A stretch of DNA of 32,336 bases from an uncultured Prevotella sp. (GTDB lineage Bacteria > Bacteroidota > Bacteroidia > Bacteroidales > Bacteroidaceae). Shown here piece by piece: positions 7,243-14,629 of this stretch. The notes below the pieces were generated by a model, which did not search any database, was not told where the DNA came from, and worked only from the letters and a program-made list of their open reading frames with translations. The stretch covers positions 1-32,336 of the forward strand of contig CAJOCR010000023.1 of assembly GCA_905236755.1 (NCBI GenBank), given 5' to 3'. Positions within the stretch are counted from its first letter, which is position 1; every line of letters starts with the position of its first letter. The position numbers were made by a program, and so were the translations under genes.

Positions 7243-9408
7243 CTACATTCTCCCCTGTGCCTCCCTACCAGCACCTGTTCCCTTGTATTTGCTCTTTGCT
7301 GTGTTAAAACGATAGAACAAGGTAAGGGCGAGTTTGTGCTTTGAGAACTTGTTTCGCTGAATGAAACTATAGTTACCCATATCAGCCGATTCATTAGTTT
7401 GATTGCGATGCAGCACATCAACTATCGAAGCACGAAGAGTTAGCGCCTTGTCCTTGAGGAAACTCTTTTGTAGCACAAAACCAAGACGGCAGTTGTTATA
7501 GTCATCGTAGAAGATAAGACTATGACCATGCGATTCGAACATGAAATTCACATCAATCTTCCAATCGTTTTTCAAGCTAAAAGTGTTGAAGGCATTAAAC
7601 GTATATACAGGTGTGTTGAAATACACTCTGCGCAAACCTGTTGATGATGCGTTGTCGTCAACATCGAGATAGAAGTGTTGCTTGTCAACACCAGCGGTGG
7701 CATTGAGCGACCATATTCCCACACGAGGTGTTGCCGAGAGATAAAGGCTATATGTGTTCACCGGCTTGTCAATATTGATGTGCTTAACGAGTACGGCATC
7801 GTTAGCCTCGAGATACGACCATTGTGTTATACCATTCTTGCACCTGTCGTAGGATGCGGTAAGGGTGAGCCAACGCCACGAAGCATTAAATGTTAGCTCG
7901 CGGTCCATTTGGTTTTTCAAGCAAGAGTTTCCTGCCTGCAAGGAATAACGACTAATATATGTAACAGCATCGTTCATTGCAAAAAACGATGGACGATGAA
8001 TCTTAACACTATAGGCAAGTGCCAGCTGCACAGGTCCCAAGCCCACCGAATAAGAAGCCGTTGGGAAGAAATCGTTTGTTGTGCGATGAAGATTGTCGGA
8101 AGCCAAACGATCCTTGCAATCAAAGAGCACATGCTCATAGCGCAAGCCCAACTGTGCCGTGCCATATTTATCAAAGTCGGCAGCATATTCGGCAAAGGCA
8201 GCATAGGTGTTCTCTTTTATATCGTCGTCGGTATTGGCAATAGCACTCTTATCAATACTGTAGGTGTTGTGGCGCTTAACAAGAGTTACCTCGCTTCCTG
8301 CCTTCAACTCTCCCTTCCACAATGGATAAGAAAGCACCAGTTTGCCAGCAAAAAGGCGACTATTAGTGCCCGATTCACTCAACACAAAATCATCATTAAT
8401 TAAACTTTTCTCTACATTGTTGCGAGAGGTGTTGGTAGCTGTGCTCATGAAGTCGAAATTGAAATCAACATTGAGCTTACCTACATTTCCATTATAATAA
8501 GCATTGGTTAACCATCCAAGAGGTTTGCTCTCTTCGCTTGTCTGCACCGAATTGAGATGGTCTATGAAATTGCCGTTCTCATACACATCCTCATCATATA
8601 TAACCTTATTTGTTCCATTGAGATAATGAGTTATATCGGCACGCACACCAACCGAATGGCTATCCGAGATTTGCCAGTTTACACCAGCTGTATATACCAT
8701 TGTGTTGTTGCGCCAAGTCATAGTGTAAGGACCTGTCTGCAGGAATGTCTTGCTGCTTTTATATATATCTTCAAGAGTGCTATACTGCCGATAGTCCATG
8801 TGGCGATAATAAGCCGAACCAAACACGTCAACACCATTCTTGCGATAGTTAAGCCCCAGTTTGCCCTGAGGAGTGTTGAAGTTATATTGCAAATCCTGTT
8901 CGGTGAAAGCCATGAGGTCAAGTCCAAGACCATCACCCTTATGCTTCTTTGTGCGTATGCGCACCACTGCCCTTACAGAGGCATCATATTGCGCACCGGG
9001 ATTGTTGATAACCTCAACATCACGTATTTCATCACTACGTAAACGTTTAAGCTCAGTGTCGTCTCTAAGCAAGCGACCGTTAATGTAGATAACAGGTGTG
9101 CCCTTGCCCAACACCTCGAGCTTGTCTTCCGAGCCAGTCATACCTGGAACCTTGACAAGCATCTCGTCAACGGTGCCCGACGAGGCAAGCGGTGTACCCT
9201 CTACCCGCGTAATCATCGAGCCACCTTTAAGACGAGTGTTGGGGAGGTTGCCCTTGACGACAACCTCCCGTAACTCAACCATCTTATCAACCATCACATC
9301 ACTTGTAGTTTCAACAACATTTGTTGAATCTTGCCCTTGACTTGATTTCTGCGCAAAAGCAGATAAGAAGCCAAGGCAAGTTACCATACCTAATACAATT
9401 CTTTTCAT
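7243..9408 (-). CDS. TonB-dependent-type outer-membrane beta-barrel protein (short paralog)
   Basis: This is an outer-membrane barrel of 721 residues. I chose the ATG at 9408 because it starts a signal peptide (MKRIVLGMVTCLGFLSAFAQ); the longer frame from 9459 runs through an intergenic C/G-rich hairpin. A plug-like region follows (about 45-150: LREVVVKGNLPNTR, GTVDEMLVKVPGM, PVIYINGRLL, VEVINNPGAQYDA), then alternating aromatic barrel strands. Unlike its upstream paralog it lacks the carboxypeptidase-D-like N-domain. It keeps the unusual tail KSKYKGTGAG beyond the last strand. The paralog at 9515-11902 lies 106 bp upstream with no promoter seen between them, so the two are probably co-transcribed from the operator promoter at 11950-12015. 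Substrate unknown. Confidence 0.85.
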   Translation of the reverse strand: MKRIVLGMVTCLGFLSAFAQKSSQGQDSTNVVETTSDVMVDKMVELREVVVKGNLPNTRLKGGSMITRVEGTPLASSGTVDEMLVKVPGMTGSEDKLEVLGKGTPVIYINGRLLRDDTELKRLRSDEIRDVEVINNPGAQYDASVRAVVRIRTKKHKGDGLGLDLMAFTEQDLQYNFNTPQGKLGLNYRKNGVDVFGSAYYRHMDYRQYSTLEDIYKSSKTFLQTGPYTMTWRNNTMVYTAGVNWQISDSHSVGVRADITHYLNGTNKVIYDEDVYENGNFIDHLNSVQTSEESKPLGWLTNAYYNGNVGKLNVDFNFDFMSTATNTSRNNVEKSLINDDFVLSESGTNSRLFAGKLVLSYPLWKGELKAGSEVTLVKRHNTYSIDKSAIANTDDDIKENTYAAFAEYAADFDKYGTAQLGLRYEHVLFDCKDRLASDNLHRTTNDFFPTASYSVGLGPVQLALAYSVKIHRPSFFAMNDAVTYISRYSLQAGNSCLKNQMDRELTFNASWRWLTLTASYDRCKNGITQWSYLEANDAVLVKHINIDKPVNTYSLYLSATPRVGIWSLNATAGVDKQHFYLDVDDNASSTGLRRVYFNTPVYTFNAFNTFSLKNDWKIDVNFMFESHGHSLIFYDDYNNCRLGFVLQKSFLKDKALTLRASIVDVLHRNQTNESADMGNYSFIQRNKFSKHKLALTLFYRFNTAKSKYKGTGAGREAQGRM

Positions 9409-9423
9409 AAAAGCCTCCCCCGT

Positions 9424-9443
9424 CCCCCTCCGATGGGAGGGGG
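9424..9443. repeat. C/G-rich hairpin upstream of the barrel gene start
   Basis: CCCCCTCC-GATG-GGAGGGGG is an 8-bp perfect stem 15 bp upstream of the chosen ATG. It would fold in the leader or intercistronic RNA and could affect translation or processing. It resembles the hairpins at 1575-1595 and 586-601. Confidence 0.6.
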
Positions 9444-9514
9444 CTAAATAATTAAACATTTTAGTAAAATTGAATATTATTTATTCAAGTATATCAGCTT
9501 TGCTTGCGAAGCGC

Positions 9515-11902
9515 TTATTTCGCAAGGCGTTCCTGCTCCGCTTTACCTGCACCTGTGCCTTTATACTTATTCTTTGAAGCGTTGAATGTGTAGCGCAATG
9601 AGAATTCAAGGCGAGAGCCTCGTTTTGTTTTCTGACCAGTAATGTTTGGACCGCAATCAATTTCTATGTCCTGCACGTTACGGCGAAGAACATTGTTTAC
9701 TGACACACGGGCACAGAGAGCATCGTTCTTAAGCCAGCATTTCTGTAATGCAAAACGTAGGTTGTAAGAAGCTGATTGCATGCTGGTCTGTGCTATCTGT
9801 CCCTTAGTGTTGATATTAATATTTGCCTCTATCTGCCAGCTATGCTTGAATCGGAAAGCGTTGTTAAGGTCGAAGAAGAATATTGGTCTGTTGCAGTTCA
9901 GCTCACGTGTGCCTGTTGCCTCACGTGGGTCGTCGAGAGTCATCTTATACCAGAATTTCTGTGCGCCTATTGTCCAGTTAGGGCTATACACGCCAAAGGT
10001 AGGGTTGGCAGACAGGAAAGCAGCCAGATTACGTGTTGGCTCAGGCAGGTTGCTGTTTTTCACCAATATCACGCCATTATCGTTATACACCGTTGTCCAC
10101 TGTGTGAGAGTGTTCTCGCGCTTCTCGTAAGCAACAAAGAGATTCAGCCAACTATAACGCACGTTGGCACTTATCTCCTGCATAAGTTGGTTCTTCAGTT
10201 GCGAATCACCCTGTATGAGTGAGTAACTGTTTATATAAACCACTCTATCACTGAGAGCTTCAAAGTTTGGACGTATGGTCTTTAAGGTGTAAGATAAAGA
10301 TGTCTGCACTCTACCCCACTGCTTTGCCCACGAGAAGGTAGGAAAGAACTCATCCTGATAACGTTTCATTGAATTGTCGTCATTTAGTTTGTCGATATAG
10401 TCGAAGCCTACATGCTCGTTGCGTACGCCTGCAGAAAACATACCATACTTATCAAGGTTGGCATTATACTGAATGAAAGCAGCCACATTGTTTTCCTTTA
10501 CCTTTGAACTGGTTGAAGGCAGAGGGTAGCCTAAGATGGTGTTTGAAGAGTTGCGGCGTACAAAGCTCATCTCGGTACCAGCCTCAACATTACCCTTCCA
10601 CACTGGATAGGTAAGAACGAGTTTGCCTGCCCACATCTTTGTAGCGTTTTCGCTTGTCTGGTCGATTTGTTTCTTGTCGTTATCGTCTTTCACTTCGTAA
10701 ACTGTTGTTTCATCTTTATATTTCTGCATCACGAAGTCGATATTCAGATCAACATTGAGCTTACCAAACTGTCCAATATAATAAGCATTACCGTCCCAGT
10801 TGTAAGGCATGTGCTGTGGCTGATCCTGTGTAGAGAAGCTGTGCTCGGTGTAGAACGGAGTCTGCTCATCAAAATATTGCTGCTGCAGGAATGTCTCGGT
10901 CAAAAGAGTGTTGTTTGCCTTTATACGCTGGTGGTTCTCTATGCGCATACCTAATGAATGGTTTTTAGCTGGCTGCCAGTTGAAACCAAGATTATAGTTC
11001 ATTCCTTCGCCATTCCATTTGTCAACGGTGTTTACATCTTCATGAATATGCTTCACTCTGCCATTCTTAGTAACATAAGTATCTGCCCAGTTCACCATAT
11101 CATTGGTATTATAAAACTGCCAGTAGTTTACCAAACCGAAGATATCGAAATTATTATGGCTATAACGAAGATTAAGAGTACCACTTGGAGCTGTGTATCC
11201 ATAAGCAAGGTCTTGTGAAAGACCTGTGTTTACATCGAAGCCGAAACCATCGCCCTGATGACGTATTGTCTTAATACGTACCACAGAAGAAACAGTAACA
11301 TCATAACGTGCACCAGGGTTGGTGATTACCTCAACGCTCTCTATCTCTTCAGAACGAAGACGTTTCAGCTCGTCAGCATCCTGCATCTTTCTACCATTAA
11401 TATATATTATAGGCTTTCCCTTACCTAATACTTCGAGTTCATCGTCCTTAACGGTCATTCCTGGTACCTTCTCAAGCATTTCCTTTGCTGAGCCCGACTT
11501 ACCAAGAACTGTTCCCTGAATGGTTGTTATCATTGAATTGCCTGTGAGTTTTGTTTTAGGCATCATACCCTTAACAGTCACTTCCTGCAACATCTTGGTA
11601 TCGTTATTCATCATAATAGTACCTGCAAGAGCATCTTTCACTCTTACATATTTTGTTTGATAGCCCACATAAGAGAGACGGAGAATACCATTCTCTTCTG
11701 GTGTCTTAATAACAAACGAACCGTTCTCGTCGCTGGTAGCACCTTGAATATAAGTAGAATCTGCCGACAACAGAGCCACACTGACAAACTCAAGAGGCTG
11801 TCCCTTTTCGTCTGTTACCTTTCCTTCTAAATCAGAAATTTTTGCTGCCCGTGACAAGCTTACTATAAGCATCAAGGCAAAAAATGCAATTAATCTTTTC
11901 AT
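9515..11902 (-). CDS. TonB-dependent-type outer-membrane protein with carboxypeptidase-D-like N-domain
   Basis: This 795-residue protein has a signal peptide (about 1-19), a CarboxypepD_reg-like beta domain at about 23-105 (LEGKVTDEKGQPLEFVSVAL, DENGSFVI, LSYVGYQTKYV), a plug-like region at about 107-215 (LQEVTVKGMMPKT, SAKEMLEKVPGM, PIIYINGRKM, VEVITNPGARYDV) and a beta-barrel to the end. The plug closely matches that of the neighbouring gene at 7243-9408, so the two are tandem paralogs. It also ends in NKYKGTGAG plus a charged tail. The expected role is energised uptake across the outer membrane or an envelope function; the ligand is unknown. Its promoter carries the shared direct-repeat operator, which suggests LytTR control. 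Confidence 0.88.
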   Translation of the reverse strand: MKRLIAFFALMLIVSLSRAAKISDLEGKVTDEKGQPLEFVSVALLSADSTYIQGATSDENGSFVIKTPEENGILRLSYVGYQTKYVRVKDALAGTIMMNNDTKMLQEVTVKGMMPKTKLTGNSMITTIQGTVLGKSGSAKEMLEKVPGMTVKDDELEVLGKGKPIIYINGRKMQDADELKRLRSEEIESVEVITNPGARYDVTVSSVVRIKTIRHQGDGFGFDVNTGLSQDLAYGYTAPSGTLNLRYSHNNFDIFGLVNYWQFYNTNDMVNWADTYVTKNGRVKHIHEDVNTVDKWNGEGMNYNLGFNWQPAKNHSLGMRIENHQRIKANNTLLTETFLQQQYFDEQTPFYTEHSFSTQDQPQHMPYNWDGNAYYIGQFGKLNVDLNIDFVMQKYKDETTVYEVKDDNDKKQIDQTSENATKMWAGKLVLTYPVWKGNVEAGTEMSFVRRNSSNTILGYPLPSTSSKVKENNVAAFIQYNANLDKYGMFSAGVRNEHVGFDYIDKLNDDNSMKRYQDEFFPTFSWAKQWGRVQTSLSYTLKTIRPNFEALSDRVVYINSYSLIQGDSQLKNQLMQEISANVRYSWLNLFVAYEKRENTLTQWTTVYNDNGVILVKNSNLPEPTRNLAAFLSANPTFGVYSPNWTIGAQKFWYKMTLDDPREATGTRELNCNRPIFFFDLNNAFRFKHSWQIEANININTKGQIAQTSMQSASYNLRFALQKCWLKNDALCARVSVNNVLRRNVQDIEIDCGPNITGQKTKRGSRLEFSLRYTFNASKNKYKGTGAGKAEQERLAK

Positions 11903-11949
11903 TTTACTTTTGAACTTTGGTTACTTACGAATAGACGTAAATCCGGTTG

Positions 11950-11957
11950 CAAAAGTA
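11950..11957 (-). promoter_or_regulatory. -7 element for the outer-membrane barrel pair
   Basis: TACTTTTG on the minus strand matches TAnnTTTG; the leader would be about 42 nt. The -33 position (20 bp upstream) reads CGTT, a poor match. The proximal operator half-site lies 28 bp upstream. Confidence 0.65.
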
Positions 11958-11985
11958 TATAGAAAATGCCTATCCCTAACGGATT

Positions 11986-12015
11986 TGGGATAGACGGCAT
12001 GTTTTTGTGACGAAT
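11986..12015 (-). promoter_or_regulatory. LytTR-type direct-repeat operator, site 1
   Basis: On the gene strand the distal half-site ATTCGTCACA (12015-12006) and proximal GTCTATCCCA (11995-11986) start 20 bp apart. The proximal edge is 28 bp from the -7 element. Four more sites with the same geometry occur in the window. Overlapping it is a 7-bp inverted repeat CTATCCC/GGGATAG at about 11970-11992. Confidence 0.65.
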
Positions 12016-12047
12016 GAAGCCTTCTTAATTACGAAATCTGTAAGAAT

Positions 12048-12111
12048 ATTGAAAGATGGAAAGATGGAAAAATTGAAGATGGAAAGATGGAAAAATTGAA
12101 AATGGAAAGAT
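12048..12111. repeat. Short tandem repeat of ATTGAA-GATGGAAAGATGGAAAA units
   Basis: Two near-complete ~23-bp units and one partial unit lie between the operator and the 3' end of the LytTR gene. It is purine-rich and non-coding. Confidence 0.7.
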
Positions 12112-12120
12112 TATTCAATA

Positions 12121-12150
12121 GCAATCAAGCAATAGCTATTGCTTGATTGC
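12121..12150. repeat. Perfect 30-bp palindrome across the LytTR gene stop codon
   Basis: GCAATCAAGCAATAG is followed immediately by its exact reverse complement. On the minus strand the first half is the final codons (Ala-Ile-Lys-Gln-stop) of the TPR-LytTR gene and the second half mirrors them beyond the stop. No T run follows on either strand, so it is not a standard intrinsic terminator. Confidence 0.9.
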
Positions 12151-13779
12151 GTCTTTCACCTGCGCCATATTGCTACGTGATACAGGCAGGGTTTCGTGGC
12201 AATGTTTTATGTATAGCTGGGTAGAGCCAGCCTTACTGCTGATATGGTCAACCTGTTGCAGGTTTACTAAGAAGGCACGGTGACAACGAACAATCATTTG
12301 ACATTCTCTCAACTGCTCGGTTACCTGTTTAAGAGTTGCACGAAGCATATCGTTGCATACCCTACCCTCTTTCAGCTGATACACCTTTACATAGTTGCCT
12401 ACTGCTTCCATATAAAGCACATCAGGCAGATGAAGAGTTATGGTGTCGCTGGTGTTTCCTGTAAGTACAACTGTTGACTGACAAGGTGAAGCATCCTCTT
12501 GCTTATCGCCAGCAGAAGCCTTTTTCTCTATTTCCTTCTGCAGCTTGCCGAGTTGTTTGTTGAGCATACGTGTTTCTTCTTCCATTTCCTTTATCAGACG
12601 CTTACGACGACGAAGGAAGGTTAACATGCTTATGATAACTATTATCAAACCAATGGTCAGCAAGAGGAAGAAGATGAACTGTTGCTGACGAGCAATCTGC
12701 ATGTTCAGTTGGTGCTCATGCAGTTTGTGTATTGAGTTTTCCTTTGCTGCAGCCACAGAATTATTCTTATCAAAGCGTTTGCCTATACCATTAACGTATT
12801 CCGACATATCGGTAACATTATACTTACCAGTAAGGGCATAGTCGAGAACCATCTTATGGCCTATCAAGCAGAAACGGAACTCATCATAATGATAGTCGTC
12901 AAAGGTGTTCTTTGGCAACATGTCCATATAGTATTTAGCCTTTTGCTTGTTGCCTTTTAAAAGCCATGCGTGAGAAAGACTAAATATAGGTAACATTACA
13001 TATTCTTCATAGTCTTTACACTGACGATAGTGTTTCAACACACGTTCGTATATGCCTATCGCCTTGTCGAGCTGTCCTTGTTCGATAAGCACATCGGCAT
13101 AGTTAGGCAATGAGTGCATCCATGCGAAGGTTGAATCGGGGGCTGTTTCTATATTAGCTATTGCACGCTCGGAATAAGCCGATGACAGTTTGTTGTTACC
13201 ATGATAATAATAACCCATGGCAAGACCGTCGAGAAGGTCAGAGTGGCCATAGTCGCCACCATCATGTTTCACAAGTTGCTCGGTATAATAAGTAGCATCT
13301 TTAAGGTCGTGAATTCTAAAAGCAAGCTCAGCCAAAGAATACAGATTTTTTTTTGTTTCTGCCTTATTACCAGCTTTCTTACTGTCGGCAAGCGCCTCAA
13401 CCATTATAGCCTTAGCCTTAGCAGGCTGCTCTTTCCACCAATAATAAGATGAAACAACGGTGCGTGCCTTGCCAAGCATAACACTATCAATAGGATGATG
13501 ATTCTTGTAATAATCAAGGGCGAAAACAACAGCAGAATCCTCAGAAAGCGATTCATCGTTAGCTGCATGAGCCTCAGCTGTGGCTATCCAATAACGAGCC
13601 ACCCACTCTTTCGGCAAGCGGTCGGCACTCTCCACCTTGTTCAATAATTCAAGGGCACTGTCAGGATGTTCTTCTATCAAAGATTCAGCTTCAGAAATCA
13701 ATCGTTTGTCTGATTGTCCGCACGCTGAAAGTAAAGCTACAACAAAAAATAAAGCAATTTGGTTAAAATTGAATTTCAT
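12136..13779 (-). CDS. Membrane-anchored TPR sensor with cytoplasmic LytTR DNA-binding domain
   Basis: This 547-residue one-protein regulator starts at the ATG giving MKFNFNQIALFFVVALLSAC, a signal peptide with a lipobox (LSAC); three codons upstream is an alternative ATG. The next ~340 residues are helical TPR-type repeats, expected in the periplasm (SALELLNKVE, QLDKAIGIYERVLKHY, KQKAKYYMDMLP). One membrane segment follows (FIFFLLLTIGLIIVIISMLTFL, about 368-389), then a basic, charged coiled coil to about 425, and a C-terminal LytTR domain (about 438-547: VLYMEAVGNYVKVYQL, MLRATLKQV, MIVRCHRAFLVNLQQV, LPVSRSN). There is no receiver domain. It lies between operator-bearing genes and has its own good promoter. 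LytTR domains bind tandem GTTnRT-like sites, so it is a prime candidate regulator of the five operators described here. Confidence 0.88.
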   Translation of the reverse strand: MKFNFNQIALFFVVALLSACGQSDKRLISEAESLIEEHPDSALELLNKVESADRLPKEWVARYWIATAEAHAANDESLSEDSAVVFALDYYKNHHPIDSVMLGKARTVVSSYYWWKEQPAKAKAIMVEALADSKKAGNKAETKKNLYSLAELAFRIHDLKDATYYTEQLVKHDGGDYGHSDLLDGLAMGYYYHGNNKLSSAYSERAIANIETAPDSTFAWMHSLPNYADVLIEQGQLDKAIGIYERVLKHYRQCKDYEEYVMLPIFSLSHAWLLKGNKQKAKYYMDMLPKNTFDDYHYDEFRFCLIGHKMVLDYALTGKYNVTDMSEYVNGIGKRFDKNNSVAAAKENSIHKLHEHQLNMQIARQQQFIFFLLLTIGLIIVIISMLTFLRRRKRLIKEMEEETRMLNKQLGKLQKEIEKKASAGDKQEDASPCQSTVVLTGNTSDTITLHLPDVLYMEAVGNYVKVYQLKEGRVCNDMLRATLKQVTEQLRECQMIVRCHRAFLVNLQQVDHISSKAGSTQLYIKHCHETLPVSRSNMAQVKDAIKQ

Positions 13780-13808
13780 GATTCGCATTCAAGATTTCAT
13801 TTACGCCA

Positions 13809-13839
13809 CAAAATTATAAAAGAAAACAATTACTTGCAA
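13809..13839 (-). promoter_or_regulatory. Promoter of the TPR-LytTR gene
   Basis: TTG at 13839-13837, a 20-bp spacer and TAATTTTG at 13816-13809 form a near-ideal Bacteroidota promoter. No direct-repeat operator lies upstream, so the regulator is probably made constitutively and controlled by signal. Confidence 0.65.
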
Positions 13840-13982
13840 TTTTTTTTATACACATTTCGCAAGCTCAACTTTTTTTAGAATTAAAGAAGATACAGCTTCG
13901 CTCTTAGAAGATAAAGCCAAATGTATTGTAGAATAATACTCTGCTTTAAAACTATTGGCTTATATCTTCCTTTATCTTCTGT

Positions 13983-14534
13983 TTAATATTTTATATCCAC
14001 CCCACCAAACGTATTGCTTGCAACAATAAAAACTGTTGGAATGTCTTGTCGTTCTGGTCGGAATGTTTTATTACCTACACCACCAAAGAAACTACGTGAT
14101 TTAACCTTCACATTCACATTGGCAGGAACATAAAGTTCTACGCCACCAAAACAAGTACGAATATCTATTTCTTCGTCTTCATCAATAACTGCATTGCGAA
14201 GATCAATACGGATACCACCAAAAGTGGCATCGAGCGTTGCACCATGGAAATGCTCGCCGTTATAAACATATTCGTCGCCACCAAAGCTCACAGAGCAGTG
14301 AATGCGCTTGCCTTCTTCGGTGTCAGGAATGGTACGTGAAAGCCATTGATCACTATCATGGAATAATCCTGAGAAGAACATTCCAACACCAACATAAAAC
14401 ATAATGCAAGGTGCTATATATTCTGTCCAAGGCTGATTAAACAACCACTCAAAATGCCAGGCACCTAATAGATCAACAATCTTGAAACAAGCAAAAACTG
14501 CAAGTGCAAGTCCAACAATACTTCTTATTTTCAT
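13983..14534 (-). CDS. LiaF-like membrane protein with FGG-repeat beta domain
   Basis: This 183-residue protein has two hydrophobic N-terminal segments (about 5-25 and 39-60), then a beta-rich domain with five regularly spaced FGG turns (SFGGDEY, TFGGIRI, CFGGVEL, FFGGVGN, TFGGVDIKY). This matches the LiaF/YvqF-type C-terminal domain tied in Gram-positives to cell-envelope stress control; in Bacteroidota such proteins are common but poorly characterised. The expected location is the inner membrane with the beta domain on one face. Its promoter carries operator site 2, and it sits directly upstream of the TPR-LytTR gene on the same strand, so it could be a target and possibly a feedback partner of that regulator. 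Partnership is inferred from position and family. Confidence 0.75.
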   Translation of the reverse strand: MKIRSIVGLALAVFACFKIVDLLGAWHFEWLFNQPWTEYIAPCIMFYVGVGMFFSGLFHDSDQWLSRTIPDTEEGKRIHCSVSFGGDEYVYNGEHFHGATLDATFGGIRIDLRNAVIDEDEEIDIRTCFGGVELYVPANVNVKVKSRSFFGGVGNKTFRPERQDIPTVFIVASNTFGGVDIKY

Positions 14535-14559
14535 TTTCAGTTAATTTAAATTTTTGATG

Positions 14560-14567
14560 CAAAGATA
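14560..14567 (-). promoter_or_regulatory. -7 element for the LiaF-like gene
   Basis: TATCTTTG (minus) matches TAnnTTTG, with a leader of about 20 nt. The -33 position reads TTAG, a weak match. Operator site 2 begins 28 bp upstream. Confidence 0.65.
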
Positions 14568-14595
14568 TGCTATTTATTCATTACCTCCTAACTTC

Positions 14596-14625
14596 TGGGA
14601 TAAACAGCCATCTTTTGTGACAAAC
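14596..14625 (-). promoter_or_regulatory. LytTR-type direct-repeat operator, site 2
   Basis: Gene strand: distal GTTTGTCACA (14625-14616), proximal GTTTATCCCA (14605-14596), 20 bp start to start, 28 bp to the -7 element. This is the closest of the five to the consensus. It lies 4 bp beyond the stop codon of the TonB receptor gene, so it separates that gene from the LiaF-like gene. Confidence 0.7.
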
Positions 14626-14629
14626 TGCA

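Noticed and set aside
8557..9042. 161-residue plus-strand frame
   Set aside because: Antisense to an outer-membrane barrel gene with clear family motifs.
12121..12150. Palindrome as an intrinsic terminator
   Set aside because: No T run follows on either strand.
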